Assembly (NCBI GenBank): GCA_023261915.1
Contig: JALRFT010000202.1
Coordinates: forward strand, 1 to 10,747
Reading direction: 5' to 3'
Source: Acidimicrobiales bacterium
GTDB taxonomy: Bacteria; Actinomycetota; Acidimicrobiia; Acidimicrobiales; Acidimicrobilacustridaceae
Length of the DNA stretch: 10,747 nucleotides
Within the stretch, counting starts at the first letter, position 1. Every line of letters begins with the position of its first letter. A model generated the notes under the pieces. The model had not been told where the DNA came from and did no database searches. It was given only the letters and a program-made list of their open reading frames with translations. A program made the position numbers and the translations under genes. Shown one piece after another: positions 6,449 through 10,747 of the stretch.

Positions 6449-7780
6449 GTGGTGCCTGAGACGTCCGATCTACCCCCAGCAGTGGCCCCCGTCGAAGTTG
6501 CGGTGATCGGTGCCGGGTATGTGGGGTTGACGTCGGCCGTATGTTTCGCCCACCTCGGTCTGCGGGTCGTTTGTGCGGACGTGGATGAGAAGAAGGTGCG
6601 GGCACTGGCTGCCGGTCGCCCGACGCACCACGAACCCGAAATTGAGGACCTTCTCCGGGCCGGAATCGATCGGGGCAACCTCCGGTTCGTGGTCGGCGCC
6701 GAAGCTGCGGTCGGGGACGCTGACGTGGTCTTTTTGTGTCTCCCCACTCCTATGGCCGACGACGGGCGACCCGACCTGTCGTATCTGACCGACGTCGCCA
6801 CGGCCATCGGACCATGTTTGCGACCCGAAACGGTGGTGGTGGATAAATCAACGGTGCCAGTCGGCACCGCCACGCTGGTCGCCGACTGCCTTGACCGCAG
6901 CGACGTCACGGTCGTGGCCAACCCCGAGTTCCTTCGTGAGGGCCAGGCAGTGCATGACTTCCTCAATCCCGACCGGGTGGTCATCGGTGGTGATGATCAC
7001 GGCGCCGTCGATCGGGTTGCCGCCCTCTACGCTCCGCTCGGATGTCCGGTGGTGCGAACCGACGCCGTGTCGGCCGAGATCACCAAGTACGCCGCCAACG
7101 CCTTCCTCGTCACCAAGCTCTCCTTTGCCAATTCGGTCGCCGCCGTGTGTGAGGCACTCGGCGGTGACGCCCATGACGTCCTGTTGGGCGTTGGTTACGA
7201 CCATCGGGTGGGTCACGCTCACCTCCGTCCCGGTCCAGGATGGGGCGGCTCGTGCTTCCCCAAAGACGTCCACGCTCTCCTGCATCTCGCCCACGACGCG
7301 GGCGAGCCCTTCCATCTGCTCCAGGCCGTTCTCGACGCCAACGAGTCGCAGTTCGACCGGGTGGCGGCGCGCATCGTGGCCTTGGCGTCGCGTGGCGGAC
7401 AGGACCCGGTCGTCGCCGCTTGGGGTCTGACGTTCAAAGCTGACACCGACGACCTCCGGGAGTCTCCGGCAATCGCCGTCCTGCGTCGTGTCAGTGCGGC
7501 GGGTGTCCGGGTACAGGTCTACGACCCGGTCACCGATGCGGAGCGACTCGCCACCTTCGATCCAGACCTTGGGGTGAGCGTCGCCTCCGATGCCTACGCC
7601 GCCTGCGCCGGGGCTGATCTGCTCGTGGTTCTCACCGAATGGGGGGAGTTCGCCCGTCTCGATCTCGAACGGGTCGCTGGGATGCTGCGCACCCCGCAGG
7701 TCTTTGACACCCGAGGGGTGCTGGACCGGAGCGAACTGGAGCGGCACCGTCTGCTGCCGCCACCCCTTGAGCGCTCCTGA
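6449..7780 (+). CDS. ugd: UDP-glucose 6-dehydrogenase-type nucleotide-sugar dehydrogenase
   Basis: The enzyme oxidises the C6 hydroxyl of a nucleotide sugar to a carboxylate with two NAD+, classically UDP-glucose to UDP-glucuronate. Motifs in the 443 residues: Rossmann loop VIGAGYVGL (19-27), STVPVGT (134-140), NPEFLREG (158-165), KYAANAFLVTKLSFANS (213-229) with the active-site Lys213 and Asn217, and GPGWGGSCFPKD (262-273) with the catalytic Cys269. A C-terminal NDP-sugar binding domain includes LTFKADTDDLRESPA (327-341). The closest fit is UDP-glucose dehydrogenase, but UDP-ManNAc and GDP-mannose dehydrogenases share the fold and most motifs, so the substrate is inferred. Two GTG codons in a row (6449 and 6452) could start it; the first lies 6 nt after TAGGCT. 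It begins 14 nt after the LCP gene. Confidence 0.92.
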   Translation: MVPETSDLPPAVAPVEVAVIGAGYVGLTSAVCFAHLGLRVVCADVDEKKVRALAAGRPTHHEPEIEDLLRAGIDRGNLRFVVGAEAAVGDADVVFLCLPTPMADDGRPDLSYLTDVATAIGPCLRPETVVVDKSTVPVGTATLVADCLDRSDVTVVANPEFLREGQAVHDFLNPDRVVIGGDDHGAVDRVAALYAPLGCPVVRTDAVSAEITKYAANAFLVTKLSFANSVAAVCEALGGDAHDVLLGVGYDHRVGHAHLRPGPGWGGSCFPKDVHALLHLAHDAGEPFHLLQAVLDANESQFDRVAARIVALASRGGQDPVVAAWGLTFKADTDDLRESPAIAVLRRVSAAGVRVQVYDPVTDAERLATFDPDLGVSVASDAYAACAGADLLVVLTEWGEFARLDLERVAGMLRTPQVFDTRGVLDRSELERHRLLPPPLERS

Positions 7781-7826
7781 ACCTGTGGTGGCCCGACCCC
7801 TCACCGGGGGCGCTGCGGGTGGCCGG

Positions 7827-7832
7827 TAGGCT
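7827..7832 (+). promoter_or_regulatory. Predicted -10 element of the GDP-fucose synthase-like gene (leaderless layout)
   Basis: TAGGCT ends 7 nt before the GTG at 7840. This favours 7840 over the in-frame GTG at 7819, because the latter would place the hexamer inside the coding sequence. It lies in a 59-bp gap after the dehydrogenase gene. Confidence 0.5.
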
Positions 7833-7839
7833 CGGGGCA

Positions 7840-8826
7840 GTGGATGCCACCCCTTCGTTCTGGTCGGGTCGGACCGTGTTGGTCACCGGCGGTACTGGTT
7901 TCCTCGGCCACGCCGTGTTGGAGGGCCTCACCCGCCGGGGGGCGACTGAGGCGGAGGGGACGAGGGTGGTCGCACCCTCAAGCAGTGAGTGCGACCTCCG
8001 TTCCGCCGAGGCGGTGAACCGACTCTTCGTCGACGTTGCACCCGATGTCGTCATCCATCTCGCGGCGCGGGTAGGGGGGATCGGGGCGAACATGGAGCGA
8101 CCCGCCGATCTCTACCTCGACAATCTGTTGATGGGGACCTACGTCATCGATGCGGCGCGTCGCCACGAGGTGTCCAAGACCGTTGTGGTCGGCACCATCT
8201 GTTCCTACCCGAAGTTCACTCCTGTGCCGTTCGCCGAAACGTCACTGTGGGAGGGCTACCCGGAGGAGACCAACGCCCCTTACGGCGTGGCAAAACTTGC
8301 CCAGTTGACCCAACTGCAGGCCAATCGGGATCAGTACGGGCAGAACGGCATCTACCTGATGCCGACGAATCTCTACGGCCCACGCGACAAGTTCCATCCG
8401 GCCGTCAGTCATGTCATCCCGGCCCTCATCAAAAAGGCCGTCGACGCCAAGGAAGCCGGGAGCGACCACATTGATGTGTGGGGTACCGGCTCGGCGAGTC
8501 GGGAATTCCTCTACGTCGATGACGCAGCCGAAGGCATCCTCCTGGCGGCGGAGCGCTACGACGGACCTGCTCCCGTCAATCTGGGGGCTGACCAGGAACT
8601 TGCCATCCGTGAGCTGGTCGACATCATCGTTGATCTCGTGGGATTCACCGGTGAGGTTCGGTGGGATACGTCCAAGCCCGATGGCCAGCCCCGCCGTGGC
8701 GTTGATGGCTCACGGGCGCGAGCCGAGTTCGGATTCGTCCCGGCCACGGACTTCCCGACCGGTCTCAAACAGACGCTGGAGTGGTACCTGACGCACCGGG
8801 CCGAGGCCGAAGCCCGGTCGGTGTGA
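7840..8826 (+). CDS. fcl: GDP-L-fucose synthase-like NAD-dependent epimerase/reductase
   Basis: An extended short-chain dehydrogenase. GDP-L-fucose synthase epimerises and reduces GDP-4-keto-6-deoxymannose to GDP-L-fucose with NADPH. The 328 residues show TGGTGFLG (16-23), HLAARVGGIGANMERPADLYLDN (73-95), GTICSYPKF (118-126), NAPYGVAK (145-152) with catalytic Tyr148 and Lys152, and MPTNLYGPRDKFHP followed by SHVIPALI, blocks shared with E. coli Fcl. Thr119 replaces the usual catalytic serine; the following Cys121 is kept. The start is taken at the GTG 7 nt after TAGGCT; GTG 7819 would add seven residues before the Rossmann domain. The partner dehydratase Gmd is not in the window, so the exact product (GDP-fucose or a related 6-deoxysugar) is inferred. 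The next gene starts 4 nt after its stop. Confidence 0.88.
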   Translation: MDATPSFWSGRTVLVTGGTGFLGHAVLEGLTRRGATEAEGTRVVAPSSSECDLRSAEAVNRLFVDVAPDVVIHLAARVGGIGANMERPADLYLDNLLMGTYVIDAARRHEVSKTVVVGTICSYPKFTPVPFAETSLWEGYPEETNAPYGVAKLAQLTQLQANRDQYGQNGIYLMPTNLYGPRDKFHPAVSHVIPALIKKAVDAKEAGSDHIDVWGTGSASREFLYVDDAAEGILLAAERYDGPAPVNLGADQELAIRELVDIIVDLVGFTGEVRWDTSKPDGQPRRGVDGSRARAEFGFVPATDFPTGLKQTLEWYLTHRAEAEARSV

Positions 8827-8830
8827 TGGG

Positions 8831-9985
8831 GTGAGTCCATCCCCCTCTGGGCAGCCGCGTGCGGGGATGCGCGTCGCCGTCACGGTCGAACAGTGTTGGC
8901 ACCGGGTGCCGGGTGGGACAGCCAGCGCCACCATCTCGACCCTCGAGGCGTTGGTGGCACATACCGACCTGCGCATTGAGGGTGTGTCGGCCTACCACCG
9001 CCACCCCGCCCCGCCGCCCTTCGTTCCGCCGGTGCCGGTGTCATCGCTTCCGCTGCCTCGGACCGTGCTCTATGAGGCATGGCACTGGCTCCGTCTGCCA
9101 CCCCTGCGATGGGCAGTGGGGGAGGTCGACGTGGCATGGGCGTCCGGCATGGTCATCCCACCCGCTGGGGTTCCGCTCGTGGTCACCGTTCACGACTTGG
9201 ACTGGGTGGCCAACCCTCAGGCCTTCACCCGGCGGGGATTGCGACTCTTCCGACGTTCTCTGGCGCTCACCATCCGCGATGCTGCCGTCGTCGTCTGTCC
9301 GTCGCGGGCCACGGCTGATGACTGTGTGCGTCACGGCATTTCGGCCCGGCGGATTGAGGTGGTGCCGTGGTCGGTCGAGGTTCCTGTGGCCTCTGACGAT
9401 GAGGTGGAGTCCGTCCGCCAGCGTCATCGACTCCGGGCTCCGTATGTGCTGTGGGTGGGCACCGTGGAGCCGCGCAAGAACCTGTCTGCCGTGGTGCGGG
9501 CGTGGCGGCGTCTGCATGATGCTGGCTCCGCCGCTGAGCTCGTTCTCGTGGGTCCCCAGGGTTGGTCGGAGGATCTCGATCGTCTCCTCGGTGCGGATCG
9601 GGCCGGCATTCACGTGCTGGGCTTCGTGGGCGCTCGGGAGCTCGCAGCGCTCTATCGGGGGGCCGAGGTCCTCTGCTACCCGAGTCGGGCCGAAGGATTT
9701 GGGTTACCAGTCCTTGAGGCCATGGCCCAGGGGACCCCGGTGGTGACGAGCACAGGAACGGCGACGGCAGAGGTGGTGGGTGAAGACGCCGAGGCGGGCC
9801 TGCTCGTCGACCCCGGCGATGTAACCGCCATCGCCCGGGCGCTCGACGCCATCACCAGCGATACGAATATGCGCAACACCATGTCGCAGGCGGCGTCGGC
9901 CCGGGCCAGTGTGTTTTCACCGGCGGCCACCGCAGCGGGCATGTCGGCCGCGTTCGTCACCGCCGCGGAGCGTCCCACACGATGA
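8831..9985 (+). CDS. GT4-type (GT-B fold) glycosyltransferase
   Basis: A retaining-type glycosyltransferase that would add a sugar from a nucleotide donor to a growing glycan on the cytoplasmic side of the membrane. Of the 384 residues, the N-terminal half begins MRVAVTVEQCWHRVPGGTASA (13-33), with the glycine-rich loop typical of GT4 acceptor domains, and contains VTVHDLDW (118-125). The C-terminal donor domain has YVLWVGTVEPRKNLSAVVRAW (205-225), then SRAEGFGLPVLEAMAQGTPVVTS (285-307). That last block carries the E-x7-E pair Glu288/Glu296 that contacts the donor nucleotide sugar. No membrane segment is apparent. The GTG at 8831 is 4 nt after the previous stop, suggesting coupled translation; an ATG at 8867 (residue 13) is an alternative start. 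Its stop overlaps the next ATG as ATGA. Donor and acceptor cannot be told from sequence. Confidence 0.88.
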   Translation: MSPSPSGQPRAGMRVAVTVEQCWHRVPGGTASATISTLEALVAHTDLRIEGVSAYHRHPAPPPFVPPVPVSSLPLPRTVLYEAWHWLRLPPLRWAVGEVDVAWASGMVIPPAGVPLVVTVHDLDWVANPQAFTRRGLRLFRRSLALTIRDAAVVVCPSRATADDCVRHGISARRIEVVPWSVEVPVASDDEVESVRQRHRLRAPYVLWVGTVEPRKNLSAVVRAWRRLHDAGSAAELVLVGPQGWSEDLDRLLGADRAGIHVLGFVGARELAALYRGAEVLCYPSRAEGFGLPVLEAMAQGTPVVTSTGTATAEVVGEDAEAGLLVDPGDVTAIARALDAITSDTNMRNTMSQAASARASVFSPAATAAGMSAAFVTAAERPTR

Positions 9986-10449
9986 GTGAGCACCCCGATC
10001 TCCGAGTCGGTGTGAACCTTCTGTGGCTCGTGCCCGGCGTGGTGGGTGGCACTGAGGACTACACGGTGGGTCTTCTCAACGCCCTCATCGACACCCCTGG
10101 TCACCATGACCTCGTAGCGGGTGACCCTCCGGTGGAGGTCGTCCTCTTTGTGAACCGCCGGTTTGCCGACGTCTACCCGGAGCTCTGTGAGGCCTTTGCG
10201 ACCGTGGTCGCCCCCTTCGATGGAACCTCGCGGGGATGGCGTGTGCTGGGGGAGAGTTCATGGCTGGCCACGCAGGTTCGCCGTCACCGAGTTCTACGAC
10301 GTCGAACGCGCGAAACGCGAGCCGCTCATGCTCGCCCGCCGCAAGCGCTGTCGCCACGTCGCCCACCCGCGGCCGCGGCGAGCCGTCGCGGGCGTGGAGC
10401 TCTCCGGCGATCACCATGCGAGCCTTGGCCCGCTCGGCGGCGGCGGTGA
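9982..10449 (+). CDS. Glycosyltransferase, N-terminal part only, fused to unrelated sequence (broken gene)
   Basis: The first ~104 residues read as a second GT4-type glycosyltransferase: LRVGVNLLWLVPGVVGGTEDYTVGLLNAL (7-35) is the usual N-terminal strand with glycine loop, and GESSWLATQVRRHRV (90-104) is the expected next helix. From about residue 105 (near 10292) the frame turns into Arg/Ala/Pro-rich sequence unlike any glycosyltransferase and ends at a stop at 10449, giving 155 residues instead of the usual 350-400. The whole donor-binding domain is missing. The tail is antisense to a ligase-like gene on the other strand. The start is firm: the ATG overlaps the stop of the upstream glycosyltransferase (ATGA), implying coupled expression and a joint role in the same glycan. 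I read the tail from ~10292 as an artefact of a join, not as protein sequence. Confidence 0.7.
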   Translation: MSEHPDLRVGVNLLWLVPGVVGGTEDYTVGLLNALIDTPGHHDLVAGDPPVEVVLFVNRRFADVYPELCEAFATVVAPFDGTSRGWRVLGESSWLATQVRRHRVLRRRTRETRAAHARPPQALSPRRPPAAAASRRGRGALRRSPCEPWPARRRR

Positions 10450-10675
10450 GCGCCGTCACCGCCGGCGAGTCGGCGATCCGCCGGCCATTGCGGGTGAAGA
10501 GCGTTGCCCGCCCGTCGGCCAGGTCCGCAAACCAGAGTTCGCCGTCGATCTTGGGGCTGGCGAAGCAGCGGCCCCGCGGAATGCTGCCGATCTCGCCGGG
10601 GCCGATCGCCCGGTAGCGGCTGGCGACCCCCTTCTTGTACCGCGTGGCCAGGTCATCGAGCCGCGTGTCGCTCAT
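10085..10675 (-). CDS. ATP-dependent DNA/RNA ligase-like nucleotidyltransferase, N-terminal part, fused to unrelated sequence (broken gene)
   Basis: Residues 1-129 look like the adenylation domain of the covalent nucleotidyltransferase superfamily (ATP-dependent DNA ligases, RNA ligases, capping enzymes). SPKIDGELWF (40-49) matches motif I KxDG, with Lys42 as the expected AMP-accepting lysine. TLFTRNGRRI (58-67) fits the following strand, VIAGELHA (88-95) resembles motif III, and LAFRAFDVVEL (119-129) resembles motif IIIa. Motifs IV and V are absent: after about residue 129 (near 10291) the frame runs antisense through the glycosyltransferase gene to a stop at 10085. The ATG overlaps the stop of an upstream gene (ATGA), so it was the second gene of an operon. 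GC content is higher than in the rest of the window. Whether it joins DNA or RNA, or does something else, cannot be decided from this fragment. Confidence 0.6.
   Translation of the reverse strand: MSDTRLDDLATRYKKGVASRYRAIGPGEIGSIPRGRCFASPKIDGELWFADLADGRATLFTRNGRRIADSPAVTALTAAAERAKARMVIAGELHARDGSPRPRVGDVATALAAGEHERLAFRAFDVVELGDGEPAWPAMNSPPAHAIPARFHRRGRPRSQRPHRAPGRRRQTGGSQRGRPPPEGHPLRGHGDQGCR
10281..10304. other. Chimeric junction or rearrangement point
   Basis: Left of here the plus strand encodes a glycosyltransferase; right of here the minus strand encodes a ligase-like protein. Both lose recognisable sequence at this place. Plus-strand codons up to about 10292 are glycosyltransferase-like, and minus-strand codons down to about 10292-10298 are ligase-like. 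Hand counts give about 65% GC for 10021-10260 and about 73% for 10321-10740. The 8-bp palindrome CGACGTCG (10297-10304) lies at the join. No insertion-sequence ends or target duplications are seen. Confidence 0.65.
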
Positions 10676-10747
10676 GCGTCCCCCGCCCTCTTGAGTTCGA
10701 GGTTCGAGAGCCGCAGCAGCAGCTGATACTTCACCCCGTCCACCCGC
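10672..10747 (-). CDS. C-terminal 24 codons of an unidentified gene, cut by the window edge
   Basis: Reading leftward from the edge, an open frame ends in VDGVKYQLLLRLSNLELKRA (20 residues), then GDA and TGA. The TGA shares bases with the ligase-like ATG as ATGA, which supports a real coding end and an operon. The fragment is too short to assign to a family. It belongs to the same GC-rich segment as the ligase-like gene. Confidence 0.5.
   Translation of the reverse strand, partial: RVDGVKYQLLLRLSNLELKRAGDA

Noticed and set aside
7797..7810. CCCC/GGGG hairpin after the UDP-sugar dehydrogenase gene
   Set aside because: Short stem without a T-run, in a gap that also holds the next promoter; not a convincing terminator.
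8859..9746. Long plus-strand open frame (295 codons) over the first glycosyltransferase
   Set aside because: It is the +1 shadow of the real frame; its translation is Arg/Ser/Pro-rich with no motif.
10163..10726. Plus-strand open frame of 187 codons crossing the junction
   Set aside because: Its left part overlaps the glycosyltransferase in another frame and its right part is antisense to the ligase-like gene; no recognisable domain.

Overview
The window comes from a high-GC bacterium with tightly packed genes and frequent GTG starts. I infer an actinobacterium, possibly of the Acidimicrobiia type. The basis is gene content, roughly 65% GC in the stretch I hand-counted, frequent GTG starts, and several genes whose start codon sits 6-8 nt behind a -10 hexamer with no Shine-Dalgarno. 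No rRNA, tRNA, CRISPR array or mobile element is visible.

Left part (1-1760): a biotin carboxylase gene, cut by the window edge, runs leftward. A biotin-protein ligase gene (birA) runs rightward from the same 71-bp spacer. The ligase attaches the biotin that the carboxylase works on.

Middle (1774-4874): pabC and pabB form a leftward two-gene unit with an ATGA overlap, giving p-aminobenzoate for folate. Divergent from pabB, across only 24 bp, is an acyl-CoA dehydrogenase gene. Two face-to-face -10 hexamers overlap inside that 24-bp spacer.

Right part (4929 to about 10290): a rightward cell-surface polysaccharide block. It holds a LytR-CpsA-Psr glycopolymer ligase, a UDP-glucose dehydrogenase-type enzyme, a GDP-L-fucose synthase-like reductase, a GT4 glycosyltransferase and the first ~104 residues of a second glycosyltransferase. 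Together they suggest synthesis of nucleotide-sugar precursors (uronate, fucose-type), assembly of a glycan and its attachment to the wall.

Right end (about 10290-10747): the second glycosyltransferase stops making sense in mid-domain. The sequence becomes a different, GC-richer (about 73% by hand count) leftward pair: the last 24 codons of an unknown gene, overlapping by ATGA the start of a nucleotidyltransferase gene of the ATP-dependent DNA/RNA ligase type. That gene is itself cut at the same point. Both genes broken at one coordinate suggests a chimeric join (assembly or amplification artefact) or a real rearrangement; sequence alone cannot decide.

I see no convincing new multi-gene system. 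The most useful observations are the chimeric junction, the ligase-like fragment, and the repeated leaderless-promoter layout, including one overlapping divergent pair.
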